Part shown: positions 52,419-60,886 of the stretch, piece by piece
How positions within the stretch are numbered: position 1 is the first letter of the stretch
How the letters are laid out: the number at the start of each line of letters is the position of its first letter
NCBI RefSeq assembly: GCF_001297705.1
Contig: NZ_LIRF01000010.1
Span: forward strand, 129,001-193,000
Reading direction: 5' to 3'
DNA length: 64,000 nucleotides
Source: Chryseobacterium sp. ERMR1:04
GTDB lineage: Bacteria; Bacteroidota; Bacteroidia; Flavobacteriales; Weeksellaceae
Notes under the pieces: model-generated
Seen by the model: only the letters and a program-made list of their open reading frames with translations
Told to the model about the DNA's origin: nothing
The model's database searches: none
Position numbers and translations under genes: made by a program

Positions 52419-53468
52419 TTATTTTGCAGAAGGGTTTACCATTACAGAAGATTTAGAAACACTTTTCATAGACTGAGATTGAGCTCCGTCTGAAATGGTT
52501 TCTATCTGAGTAGTGACTACATCAATTTTCTGATTGGTGATCCATCCTGTACTTTGATCAAATTTAATCGTACCGTTTTGTACAAGCTCGCTGCTTAAGC
52601 TATGCGTGATCTTGTCTTGGGTTTTCTTTTCGCTTTTCTTAGGAATTCCTCCTGTTACAGCAATTTCAGCAACACCATTTCCTACACTTTTCAATACGTA
52701 GTTTGAGGTTACTTTAACAGCTCCGCTTGCGTCTGCATTTTCAGAATTAGTCCATTTTTCACCGATCTTAGCTCCTTTTTTAGGAATGATCGTAAGGTTT
52801 TTATTGAATTGATCTTTCAATACCTTTTCATTAAAGCTTTGCTTAAGACTTGCAACAACGCTTTCTTTTTGGTTTTTATCTTTAATAAGAGTACCTACAG
52901 CATTAGAAACTTTTGTGTAAACTGCATCAAAACCTGTGATAGAAAGTACATTTCCTTTCGTATCCATTTTCATATTCAGTTTGTTTCCTGTAAGCGCTTT
53001 GTTGATATTCCAGATCATTTTTAGATCATCCTCTTTCGGGATTGCCTGTTTTGTATCTACAATAATTGTTTTCCCGTCTGCAGATTGAGAATTTCTTTTT
53101 CCGATAAGATTAAGAGTCATGTCATACACATTCCCTTTGATATCATTAACAGTGAAAGTCATCTCATCTGTAGATTCGCTGGTTCCGTTAAGAGATTTCC
53201 CTTGAGGATCCGTCATTGTTTTTACATCTCTTTGGTAGGTTGTAAGAGGATAAGTCTTTCCTTTTTCAAGCTTAAAAGTTTGAGTGTAAATTCCTGCAGA
53301 ATCTTTAATTGCCGGGTTTTCTACAACTTTCGCCACAGAATCAGCCGGAACTTCTACGGTGATTGTTTTTCCTGTTTTAGGATCTACTTTGGTTACGGTT
53401 GCCGTTTCTTTTTTACAAGAAACTAGGGCTATAGATGATAGTAGAGCAAATGCTGCTATGTTTTTCAT
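52419..53468 (-). CDS. DUF6263-like lipoprotein
   Basis: A 349-residue lipoprotein with lipobox SIALVSCKKE. The mature part is beta-rich with DxKTGKTITVEVP, TQTFKLEKGKTYPLTTYQRD, and GAKIGEKWTN patterns. It fits my recollection of the Bacteroidota DUF6263 family, of unknown function. It probably sits in the periplasm or on the inner face of the outer membrane. It is 27 bases downstream of rlmB but separated from DUF4834 by 110 bases with no gene. Confidence 0.7.
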   Translation of the reverse strand: MKNIAAFALLSSIALVSCKKETATVTKVDPKTGKTITVEVPADSVAKVVENPAIKDSAGIYTQTFKLEKGKTYPLTTYQRDVKTMTDPQGKSLNGTSESTDEMTFTVNDIKGNVYDMTLNLIGKRNSQSADGKTIIVDTKQAIPKEDDLKMIWNINKALTGNKLNMKMDTKGNVLSITGFDAVYTKVSNAVGTLIKDKNQKESVVASLKQSFNEKVLKDQFNKNLTIIPKKGAKIGEKWTNSENADASGAVKVTSNYVLKSVGNGVAEIAVTGGIPKKSEKKTQDKITHSLSSELVQNGTIKFDQSTGWITNQKIDVVTTQIETISDGAQSQSMKSVSKSSVMVNPSAK

Positions 53469-53495
53469 TTAAATTAATTTTGAATGTGTTATCTA

Positions 53496-54248
53496 TTAAT
53501 TTACTTTCGTTAATTTCTGTCTTGTTGCTTCATATAAGATCGCTCCACATGCAACAGAAACGTTTAGAGACTGAGTTTTCCCTTCAATAGGAAGTTTTAT
53601 TTTTTCGTCTGCGTGATGCAACACTTCTTTTGAAATTCCGGTTTCCTCATTACCCATTACAATCGCACAAGGTTCTGTGAAACTTACATCGTAGATCAGT
53701 TTTTGAGCTTTTTCAGTAGCTGCAAATACAGAAATTCCACTTTGTTGAAGATAATCTACCACATGAGCTAAATTAGGCTCTTTACAAATTTTAATATTAT
53801 AAAGTGCTCCTGCAGACGTTTTGATAGCATCAGAATTAATTGGCGCTCCTCCTTTTTCAGGAATAATAATAGCGTCAATTCCTACACATTCTGCAGTTCT
53901 ACAGATGGCTCCGAAATTTCTTACATCAGTTAATCTATCCAAAATCAATAAAAATGGAGTTTTTCCTTCTTCAAATAATTGAGGAACAACATCCTCTATT
54001 TTATGAAAAGGGACATCCGAAATAAAAGCTACAACACCTTGGTGGTTTTTTCTCGTAAAACGGTTCAGTTTTTCAACCGGAACGTAGTTAGGACGTAATT
54101 TATTTTTAGCTAAAATCGTTTTCAGTTCTGCATAAATATCGCCCTGCAATGCATTTTGTACAAAGATCTTGTCAATAGTTTTTCCTGCTTCAATAGCTTC
54201 AATTACCGGACGAAGCCCGAAAATAAAATCGTCTTTTTTATCTGTCAT
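53496..54248 (-). CDS. rlmB: 23S rRNA (guanosine-2'-O)-methyltransferase RlmB
   Basis: A 250-residue SpoU-family methyltransferase modifying G2251 of 23S rRNA. An N-terminal substrate-binding domain (residues 1-75, FGLRPVIEAIEAGKTIDKIF) precedes the knotted SPOUT domain with LDRLTDVRNFGAICRTAEC, AIVMGNEETGIS and LPIEGKTQSLNVSVACG. The three SpoU motifs are complete. It starts one base after the DinB gene stop, so the two form one operon. Confidence 0.95.
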   Translation of the reverse strand: MTDKKDDFIFGLRPVIEAIEAGKTIDKIFVQNALQGDIYAELKTILAKNKLRPNYVPVEKLNRFTRKNHQGVVAFISDVPFHKIEDVVPQLFEEGKTPFLLILDRLTDVRNFGAICRTAECVGIDAIIIPEKGGAPINSDAIKTSAGALYNIKICKEPNLAHVVDYLQQSGISVFAATEKAQKLIYDVSFTEPCAIVMGNEETGISKEVLHHADEKIKLPIEGKTQSLNVSVACGAILYEATRQKLTKVN

Positions 54249-54249
54249 T

Positions 54250-54720
54250 TTAATATTTTTCTCCTAAAATTGCTCTTTTTTGTGCCATTGCATATCCGTA
54301 ATGCAGGCTTTCATGTATGTTGTTGAAGATGATGGCATCTTGAATACTTTTCAGATCCATCCCAAAACTTGTAGTATAAGGGGTGTAATCTGAGAAGAAA
54401 TCGCTGTCATAATCTTTCATTAAGATCTTTGAAGTTTCGGTTAATAAAAACTCCAGATCTTCCACTTCAGATTTTTGTACATTTAAGTTCGGAAGGGTTC
54501 CTTTCTTATATGTTTCGACCCAATATTTATCGATTCTGAAAGGGTTTCCGCTTAGGTAATAGTGCAAAAGTTGCTGTGTAGCAACCGTATGCGCAATATT
54601 CCAATAAATGTTATTGTTAAAGCCATCTGGTATTAGCAAAAGGTCTTCATGAGACGTGTTTTGCAGAATATCCAGAAGGTTTCTTCTCACCTGTCTGTGG
54701 GCTTGAAAATGATAATTCAT
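54250..54720 (-). CDS. DinB family protein
   Basis: A 156-residue four-helix-bundle protein of the DinB/YfiT type. The three histidines expected for metal binding are plausible at H49 (WNIAHTVATQ), H136 (NIHESLH) and H140. The opening FQAHRQVRRNLLDILQNTSHE and DGFNNNIYWNIAHT fit the family. Members include thiol S-transferases, and bacillithiol-linked activity would fit the YpdA gene in this window, but no direct link is seen. It heads the operon with rlmB. Confidence 0.8.
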   Translation of the reverse strand: MNYHFQAHRQVRRNLLDILQNTSHEDLLLIPDGFNNNIYWNIAHTVATQQLLHYYLSGNPFRIDKYWVETYKKGTLPNLNVQKSEVEDLEFLLTETSKILMKDYDSDFFSDYTPYTTSFGMDLKSIQDAIIFNNIHESLHYGYAMAQKRAILGEKY

Positions 54721-55029
54721 TTTACAAAATTTTTAATCACCAAAAATAGTTTAATAAACTGGAAATGACAATTTTTAAACGTGAGATTAAGGTTAAAATT
54801 ATTTAAAATGCTGTTTTCAAAAGAAACAAATGTTAAAAAAAGTATTCGTTTTTCTTTTGTTTAAAGGAAAATAAATGTTAAAATAGTTGATTTTGAGAAG
54901 GGTAATTTCTTTTTAACGATGATATCTAATACCTTCAAAGGTTGAGTTGCTGATTTGATATTTTCTAATGTGAGGATTAAATTGGGAGATGATTAACGAT
55001 ATAAGGCATACTCCTTTTTTAGGCGCAAT
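54721..55029. other. Intergenic region upstream of the DinB-rlmB operon
   Basis: TATTTTTG on the minus strand (54741-54748) matches TAnnTTTG 21 bases before the DinB start and is the likely promoter. The rest is AT-rich with no gene seen. Confidence 0.5.
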
Positions 55030-55068
55030 AAAGAACCTCCTATGAAAATATTCAATAGGAGGTTCTTT
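55030..55068 (-). terminator. Hairpin after the PNGase F-like gene
   Basis: AAAGAACCTCCTAT (55030-55043) is perfectly complementary to ATAGGAGGTTCTTT (55055-55068), 32 bases after the stop at 55100. The downstream T-run is short. Confidence 0.8.
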
Positions 55069-55099
55069 AATTGTTTTAAAAAGAATAGTCGAATTCTTT

Positions 55100-56437
55100 T
55101 TATTTTTTGATAATCTTATGTTTGAAAGAAGTTCCGTCTTTCAAAACGATATTCAGAATGTAAATTCCTGTATTGTATGAAGAAATATCTATTTTGTTTT
55201 CTTTGTTGCTTTCAAATAATTTTCTTCCGTCTATACTAAATAACGTGAGAGATGTTACCTCTATTGGTGACTTTATATTAACAAAGTCGGAAGTAGGGTT
55301 GGGGTATATACTTACATCGGTTGTTTTGATATCCTTCACATTTAAAGTTGCGTTGCTTTTGCTCTGCATATAAACAGATAAATACACATCGCCTTGTTGC
55401 TGATTAAAAACAGCGGTTGGTATGGTGTGTTTCAAAGTATGGTTTCCAGCAGTCATGCTAGGCAATGTGAATCCTCTGATAGGGACGGAGTTGCCGGGAC
55501 ACCAGTTGTTCCATGAAGTCCAATCGTCAAATGTTTTAGGAGTAGCTCCATATATTCCGTTGCCTTGTGTGTTGTATACTCTGAAGGGTTCGCATGAAAT
55601 TCCTCCGGGAGTATAGGTCAGCGCCTGTACATCATCTATATAAGTATAATTTTGTCTTCTTACATATTCTTCACCACCACTGTTGGCACCATGAGGTGTA
55701 GATATTACAACGAAATGAGCGTCGGTAACAGCGCTGGGTAGATTAAAATTTACAATCCTAACCGTTTCGCCGGGAACATCTGTACTGTTATAGTTATTGA
55801 CTCTGGTATAGCTTAAGAGGGGAGTAAGACTGTTGTATGCCGTAGGAGTAGCGCCTGCATCTGTTGAAAAGAAAGTAAGGGATCCTGAGAAAACGTCAAT
55901 TCTTCCGGAGCATCCTGCAACCTGTGTTTGTGCTGCATAAGGAACACCAAACACATCAAGTTCCATATACATATCGTAAGTACTGCGAAGTGCAGCATCA
56001 TGAAAGATATTATATAGATTGCTTAAATCATATGTGTAAGGCACTTGCGTAGGAGAGCGGTTTTTGCTCATAAAAGGGGTAATGTATCTGCCTACTTCTA
56101 TTCTTTTTACATTTACATCGTCTGTTGTATAAGTAGATTGATTTTTAGGAACTAAGGCCAAGAAAACTTCTCCCAGACGGTCGTAATTATCACAAAGTGC
56201 TCCTATGGATACCCTCATAGCAATTTTTGCCTTAAAAGAATTCAGTTCAGCATCTGTAAGTTTTTTTGCGTACCTCGTGTTGCCTAATCTTATAAGACCG
56301 GGAGGAATCGGTTCGGATACCGTTGGTGCATAACCATCATAATAAACTGCTTGTGAAATCACATTCACCATGGTTGTTGTTTGTGATTGAAAAAGTCCCA
56401 CAGAAAAGAGACTCATAAAGAATAGTTTTTTATACAT
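55100..56437 (-). CDS. PNGase F-like glycoamidase with T9SS C-terminal domain
   Basis: A 445-residue secreted protein: signal peptide (residues 1-19, VGLFQSQ), an about 350-residue catalytic region, and a type A T9SS sorting domain from about 375 (SIYPNPTSDF). The catalytic region aligns by eye with PNGase F. CDNYDRL (D86) matches CDEWDRY, RIEVGRYITPF matches YEIGRFITPY, YMELDVF (E159) matches the TETW strand, GGEEYVRRQ (E257) matches the AEWCFRT segment, and NWCPGNSVPIR matches WCPGMAVPTR. So the residues known to matter in PNGase F (D60, E118, E206) seem kept. It likely removes N-glycans from glycoproteins outside the cell. Confidence 0.8.
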   Translation of the reverse strand: MYKKLFFMSLFSVGLFQSQTTTMVNVISQAVYYDGYAPTVSEPIPPGLIRLGNTRYAKKLTDAELNSFKAKIAMRVSIGALCDNYDRLGEVFLALVPKNQSTYTTDDVNVKRIEVGRYITPFMSKNRSPTQVPYTYDLSNLYNIFHDAALRSTYDMYMELDVFGVPYAAQTQVAGCSGRIDVFSGSLTFFSTDAGATPTAYNSLTPLLSYTRVNNYNSTDVPGETVRIVNFNLPSAVTDAHFVVISTPHGANSGGEEYVRRQNYTYIDDVQALTYTPGGISCEPFRVYNTQGNGIYGATPKTFDDWTSWNNWCPGNSVPIRGFTLPSMTAGNHTLKHTIPTAVFNQQQGDVYLSVYMQSKSNATLNVKDIKTTDVSIYPNPTSDFVNIKSPIEVTSLTLFSIDGRKLFESNKENKIDISSYNTGIYILNIVLKDGTSFKHKIIKK

Positions 56438-56454
56438 GCTATTGGTATTTGTTA

Positions 56455-56462
56455 CAAATGTA
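56455..56462 (-). promoter_or_regulatory. Promoter -7 element (TACATTTG) for the PNGase F-like gene
   Basis: CAAATGTA on the plus strand reads TACATTTG on the minus strand, 17 bases before the ATG, so the leader is short. Confidence 0.5.
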
Positions 56463-56680
56463 TTAAAATATGTATTTAAATTTAGTGTTTGTTGAATGGT
56501 TTTTCAAAACAAATCGCGATTTGTTGATAATTATACAAATCATAATCATAAAGTAGCGTTAGCGATTTAAGTTTAAAATAGTATGAGAATTAATTGGTGT
56601 GATTAAATAATCATATTTATTACGAAAATTAAAACTTTAATACTAAATTAGCACTATATTCCATATTGAATTTATTAATT

Positions 56681-57976
56681 ATGAAAAGAATTTTACTTTT
56701 ATCTTTATTATTGATATCGTTGGTATTTAATGCCCAAATAAATATAAACATTGGAAGCACCACTGTAGGAACTGCTCCGGTGAGTAGTTTTTTTTCCTAT
56801 TCTTATGTTCAGCAGATTTATCCTAAACAAGAGGTAAATGCGAATGCAGCAGGGAATATTACAGGGCTTATATTTTATGTAGATCCTTCTGCAACTCTTT
56901 TTGATTCTTCAAATTGGACGGTTTATCTGGGGCACACAACAAAGACGGCTTTCACATCCGGTACAGATTGGGTTCCTGCTTCGCAGTTGACTCAGGTATT
57001 TGCGGGCACAGTGATTAAAAACAACAATAAGGTTGAAGTGATTTTTACTACTCCATTTGCTTATAATAATACAGATAATTTAGTGGTTGCAGCAAAAGAA
57101 AATGCTCCGAGCATCGATATTAATAATTTTGATGAGGCATTTAAAGTGTATTCACATCTTCCATCTTCTACTCTTTATTATAAAGGGGATGTTATGGTAG
57201 TGGATCCTGCATCTCCACCGGGTGGAATAAGAGCAGACTACAAATCAGCAATTACCATTTCAGGATTAACACCTAGGACTACTGCTGCCTGTCCTTTCGT
57301 TGCTTATCCTACGAATAACGCTCAATTTGTTGCTTTATCTCCCAATATTAAATGGTTTCCAGTTTCTGGTGCAGATTCTTACAAAGTCTCAATAGGAACA
57401 AGTTCGGGAAGTACGAATGTGATTAATCAGCAGGTAGTAACTGGAACTAGTTTTATTCCATCAACTGCCCTTAATGCTGATACCAATTATTATTTAAAAA
57501 TTACTGCCGTTTCAGGAGGTGTTGAATCTTCAGGTTGCGCAGAGGTTATATTTAAAACAGTTCCGCCGGTTCCTGTAAATGATGCTTGTTCAGGTGCTTT
57601 ATTAGCTTCTGTTTTCCCTTATTCGTATACGCAAAACGATGCTGTTTCAACCACTAATAACGCAGGAAATATAGCTGTTTGTCCTGATGCAATGAATGAT
57701 GGAACATGGTTTAAATTAGTTGGAGATGGCAGTCAGTACACGATTAAAGTGACGATGCCTGCCGGTAGTACTTTTGATCCTCAGGTAGATGTATACAGTG
57801 GTGCTTGTACTAACTTAGCCTGTGTAGATTCGGCTGATAATGGCGGTGGTGGTGCTGCAGAAACAATTACGATCTCTACAATATCCGGAACAACATATTA
57901 TGTAAATGTAGGATCTTACGAAGAAACAACAGATGCACCGGAAGATGTATTTACAATTGCTATTACTAAGCTTTAA
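56681..57976 (+). CDS. Secreted fibronectin III-like protein
   Basis: A 431-residue exported protein with a signal peptide (residues 1-18, SLVFNAQ). An N-terminal beta-sandwich of about 190 residues, a fibronectin-III-like domain (FPVSGADSYKVSIGTSSGST, NADTNYYLKITAVSGG), and a C-terminal pre-peptidase-like domain (NDACSGALLASVFPYSYTQN, DGTWFKLVGDG, GTTYYVNVGSY) follow. Unlike its neighbour, it has no recognisable T9SS C-terminal domain and ends FTIAITKL. The short form may have lost such a domain, or it uses another route. ATG 56681 is chosen because it opens the signal peptide. Confidence 0.78.
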   Translation: MKRILLLSLLLISLVFNAQININIGSTTVGTAPVSSFFSYSYVQQIYPKQEVNANAAGNITGLIFYVDPSATLFDSSNWTVYLGHTTKTAFTSGTDWVPASQLTQVFAGTVIKNNNKVEVIFTTPFAYNNTDNLVVAAKENAPSIDINNFDEAFKVYSHLPSSTLYYKGDVMVVDPASPPGGIRADYKSAITISGLTPRTTAACPFVAYPTNNAQFVALSPNIKWFPVSGADSYKVSIGTSSGSTNVINQQVVTGTSFIPSTALNADTNYYLKITAVSGGVESSGCAEVIFKTVPPVPVNDACSGALLASVFPYSYTQNDAVSTTNNAGNIAVCPDAMNDGTWFKLVGDGSQYTIKVTMPAGSTFDPQVDVYSGACTNLACVDSADNGGGGAAETITISTISGTTYYVNVGSYEETTDAPEDVFTIAITKL

Positions 57977-58020
57977 TACGTCTGTATAGCTTACGTTTTC
58001 CTCAATTAAATAAAATAAAG

Positions 58021-58064
58021 AAGCACTATGAAATTATTTAACCAATGATTTTATAGTGCTTTTT
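58021..58064 (+). terminator. Terminator of the fibronectin III-like gene
   Basis: AAGCACTAT (58021-58029) pairs with ATAGTGCTT (58053-58061), followed by TTT. The loop is 23 bases. Confidence 0.75.
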
Positions 58065-58324
58065 GCTACCAATTCACAATAGTTTTCCAGAAAAGGGAAT
58101 AAAATTTTACTGCTGATTGTAATCATTTCTTTATAAGAATGGAATTTATAATATCAGTTAATTAAGCTTTCGATCGGATTTTATGAATTAGAAATTGGTC
58201 TCTTGGCTTTGGATATCTCGCTAAACCTCGGAATTTTTAACAAACTTTAACTCAAAAATGGCATTTATTGTGTTGATTAATGCAAGTATTTATTAGAAAT
58301 TTACAACTTATTTTAATTTAAACT
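58065..58324. other. Intergenic region upstream of the Bat operon
   Basis: AT-rich, no gene seen and no perfect TAnnTTTG element in it. It must hold the promoter of the moxR operon. Confidence 0.4.
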
Positions 58325-59329
58325 ATGTCAGATACACATCAAGCAGAAGACATTCGTCAGTTGACGGAAAAAATAAAGGAACAAAATTACTTATTTTCAC
58401 TTCTGAGACAGGAAATCAACAAGGTTATCATTGGTCAGGAATATATGATAGACCGCCTTTTGGTGGGGTTGTTAGGAGGTGGGCACGTTCTGTTGGAAGG
58501 AGTTCCCGGATTGGCAAAAACGTTAGCTATAAAAACGTTGGCGGATGCTGTTCATGGTGAATTTTCAAGGATTCAGTTTACACCGGATCTATTGCCTGCA
58601 GATGTTGTAGGAACAATGATCTACAATATTAAGGATAATGATTTTACCATAAAAAGAGGCCCTGTTTTCGCCAATTTCGTTCTTGCAGATGAGATCAACC
58701 GTGCTCCGGCAAAGGTGCAGTCTGCCCTTTTAGAAGTAATGCAGGAAAAGCAGGTGACAATTGGTGATGAGACGATGAAACTTCCAAAACCATTTTTGGT
58801 ATTGGCAACGCAAAACCCCATTGATCAGGAAGGAACTTATCTTTTACCTGAAGCGCAAAGTGACCGTTTTATGTTGAAATGTACGATAGATTATCCGAAA
58901 TTTGAAGATGAAAGAACGGTAATGAGAATGGTTTCTACTTCTCATCAGCCTGTCGTAAAACCAGTAGTTTCTCTGCAGAATATTATAGATGCGAAAGAAT
59001 TAATCAATCAGATTTACTTAGACGAAAAAATTGAAAAGTATATTCTGGATATGGTATTTGCAACCCGTTACCCTGAAAATTACGGTTTGTCTGAACTTAA
59101 AAACTATATCAGTTTTGGAGCATCACCTAGAGCATCCATTAACTTAGCTATTGCATCAAGAGCGTATGCATTTTTGAGAGGAAGAGCTTTTGTAATTCCT
59201 GAAGATGTAAAAGAATTAGCGAAAGATGTATTGAGACACAGAATTGGTTTAACATTTGAAGCAGAAGCAGAAGAGATCTCTTCAGAAGAAATAGTTAACA
59301 GAATTTTAGCAAAAATCCAAGCTCCCTAA
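58325..59329 (+). CDS. moxR: MoxR family AAA+ ATPase
   Basis: A 334-residue AAA+ ATPase of the MoxR/RavA group, thought to act as a chaperone assembling VWA-domain complexes. Walker A is GVPGLAKT (59-66) and Walker B FVLADEIN (about 117-124), with sensor 1 at LATQNP and an arginine finger near EAQSDRF. It is the first gene of a Bat operon (moxR, GNAT, DUF58, BatD-like, batA, batB, batC), which in Bacteroidota is linked to envelope integrity and oxidative-stress tolerance. The unusual gene is the acetyltransferase placed second. Confidence 0.94.
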   Translation: MSDTHQAEDIRQLTEKIKEQNYLFSLLRQEINKVIIGQEYMIDRLLVGLLGGGHVLLEGVPGLAKTLAIKTLADAVHGEFSRIQFTPDLLPADVVGTMIYNIKDNDFTIKRGPVFANFVLADEINRAPAKVQSALLEVMQEKQVTIGDETMKLPKPFLVLATQNPIDQEGTYLLPEAQSDRFMLKCTIDYPKFEDERTVMRMVSTSHQPVVKPVVSLQNIIDAKELINQIYLDEKIEKYILDMVFATRYPENYGLSELKNYISFGASPRASINLAIASRAYAFLRGRAFVIPEDVKELAKDVLRHRIGLTFEAEAEEISSEEIVNRILAKIQAP

Positions 59330-59335
59330 TTTTTA

Positions 59336-59791
59336 ATGGAAGAAATTATAATCAGAAAAGCAGTTCAGGAAGATTGTGCTCCCATGTTGGAGTTGATTAA
59401 AGAATTGGCTGAATATGAAAAAGCTTTGCATGAAGTAACTTTAACGCTCGCACAATTTATCGAAGATGGTTTTGGTGAATCTCCGGTTTGGGGCGCTTTT
59501 GTTGCTGAATTTGAGGGACAGATTGTAGGAATTTCATTGTATTATGATCGATATTCGACTTGGAAAGGAAGAAGATTATATTTAGAAGATTTAGTGGTGA
59601 CCGAAAAACTAAGAGGAAAACAAATTGGTAAGAAACTATTTGAAGCTACCTTAGAATACGGAAAATCAAATCAATACAGCGGAATGGTTTTTCAAGTATT
59701 AAATTGGAACGAACCAGCAATTAATTTCTACAAAAAATACAGTCCGAAGTTTGATGATGAATGGTTGAATGTTTCCATTGAGTTTAAATAG
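59336..59791 (+). CDS. GNAT-family N-acetyltransferase
   Basis: A 151-residue GNAT acetyltransferase similar to the spermidine/thialysine acetyltransferase (SSAT) group. It begins IIIRKAVQEDCAPMLELIKE. The acetyl-CoA motif is EDLVVTEKLRGKQIGKKLF, and QVLNWNEPAINFYKKY closes the fold. It lies six bases after moxR and 59 before DUF58, so it is in the Bat transcript, where it is not a standard member. Polyamine or diamine acetylation is the likely reaction. Confidence 0.85.
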   Translation: MEEIIIRKAVQEDCAPMLELIKELAEYEKALHEVTLTLAQFIEDGFGESPVWGAFVAEFEGQIVGISLYYDRYSTWKGRRLYLEDLVVTEKLRGKQIGKKLFEATLEYGKSNQYSGMVFQVLNWNEPAINFYKKYSPKFDDEWLNVSIEFK

Positions 59792-59850
59792 ATGGAAGTT
59801 TTTAAACACTCAAAAAAGCACTCGCACTCTAATACACTCAAACGCAGAAT

Positions 59851-60714
59851 ATGCAAATAAAAGATATTGTAAAAAAAGTAAAGCAAATAGAAATCCGTAC
59901 TCGCAGGAAGACGGAAGCTACTTTGATGGGACAATATCACAGTGCTTTTAAAGGACAGGGAATGACTTTTTCAGAGGTTCGTCCGTATCAGTTTGGCGAT
60001 GAAATTCGTAGAATTGATTGGAATAAAACCGCTCGTTTCCGTGAGCCGTTCGTAAAAGTAATGGAAGAGGAAAGAGAATTGACGATGATGATCTTAGTGG
60101 ATATTTCTGCTTCCATGGATTACGGAACGAAAACCCAGTTGAAAAGAGAATATGTAGCAGAAATTGCTGCCAGTTTAGGTTTTTCAGCGGCGGGAAATAA
60201 TGATAAAGTAGGTCTCATTCTATTTGCAGATAAAGTATATAAAGTTATCCCACCACAAAAGGGAAGGAAACATATTTTGTCCATCATCAGTAATATATTA
60301 ACAGCTGATTATGTTCCGGCAGTGTCTAAAATAGATAAAGCAATGGAATATATGATGGGAATATTTAAGAGAAAATCTTTGGTCTTCTTATTCTCAGATT
60401 TTGAAGATGAATACGATTCTAAAATGCTTCGTGTAGCTTCAAAAAAACACCATTTGCTTGGAATGAGAATTTATGATGAAAAAGATAACGAAATTCCTGA
60501 TGTAGGCTATGCGCTGTTGTATGATGCTGAAACCGGAAAACAAGTTTGGGCAAATACTTCCAGTGCACGATGGAGATATACTTTTGCGGAAGCGCAGAAA
60601 CAAAAAGTAAGAGCGTTGGAAGACGATTTTGCCAACAGTTCGGCCAGTTTTATGAATGTAAATACGGGTGCGGATTATTCAAAATTATTGTATAGTTATT
60701 TCCAGAAGAAATAA
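59851..60714 (+). CDS. DUF58 domain-containing protein
   Basis: A 287-residue DUF58 protein with RPYQFGDEIRRIDWNKTARF, the family hallmark. A VWA-like region with the metal site DISAS (ILVDISASMDYG) follows. It usually works with MoxR and the VWA proteins encoded downstream. The ATG 59851 follows the GNAT stop by 59 bases. It precedes a 172-base repeat-containing gap in the operon. Confidence 0.92.
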   Translation: MQIKDIVKKVKQIEIRTRRKTEATLMGQYHSAFKGQGMTFSEVRPYQFGDEIRRIDWNKTARFREPFVKVMEEERELTMMILVDISASMDYGTKTQLKREYVAEIAASLGFSAAGNNDKVGLILFADKVYKVIPPQKGRKHILSIISNILTADYVPAVSKIDKAMEYMMGIFKRKSLVFLFSDFEDEYDSKMLRVASKKHHLLGMRIYDEKDNEIPDVGYALLYDAETGKQVWANTSSARWRYTFAEAQKQKVRALEDDFANSSASFMNVNTGADYSKLLYSYFQKK

Positions 60715-60886
60715 AGAAATCATACAGTAAGTTTGTCATTCAGAACGTAGCGACAGCGAAGTGAAGAATCTAGATTAATAATTAATTTTAAAACATTAAG
60801 ATATATTGAAGGCATTAAGAATATTAAGTTTCAGATTCCTCCTTTTGTCGGAATGACAAAATGCTTTTAAATAATCATTGAATTAA
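60715..60886. repeat. Palindromic repeat element inside the Bat operon
   Basis: GTTTGTCATTC (60731-60741) pairs with GAATGACAAA (60851-60860). An inner pair, AGAATCTAGA with TCAGATTCCT, lies at about 60765-60774 and 60831-60840. The interior has reiterated attaag units (acattaagatat, gcattaagaat, tattaag). It belongs to the same family as the palindrome at 6890-6958. It could act as an attenuating or RNA-stabilising hairpin between DUF58 and the downstream genes. Confidence 0.6.

Noticed and set aside
56681..57976. T9SS sorting domain on the fibronectin III-like protein
   Set aside because: The C-terminus ends FTIAITKL without the usual YPNP/Lys-rich pattern, so none is claimed.
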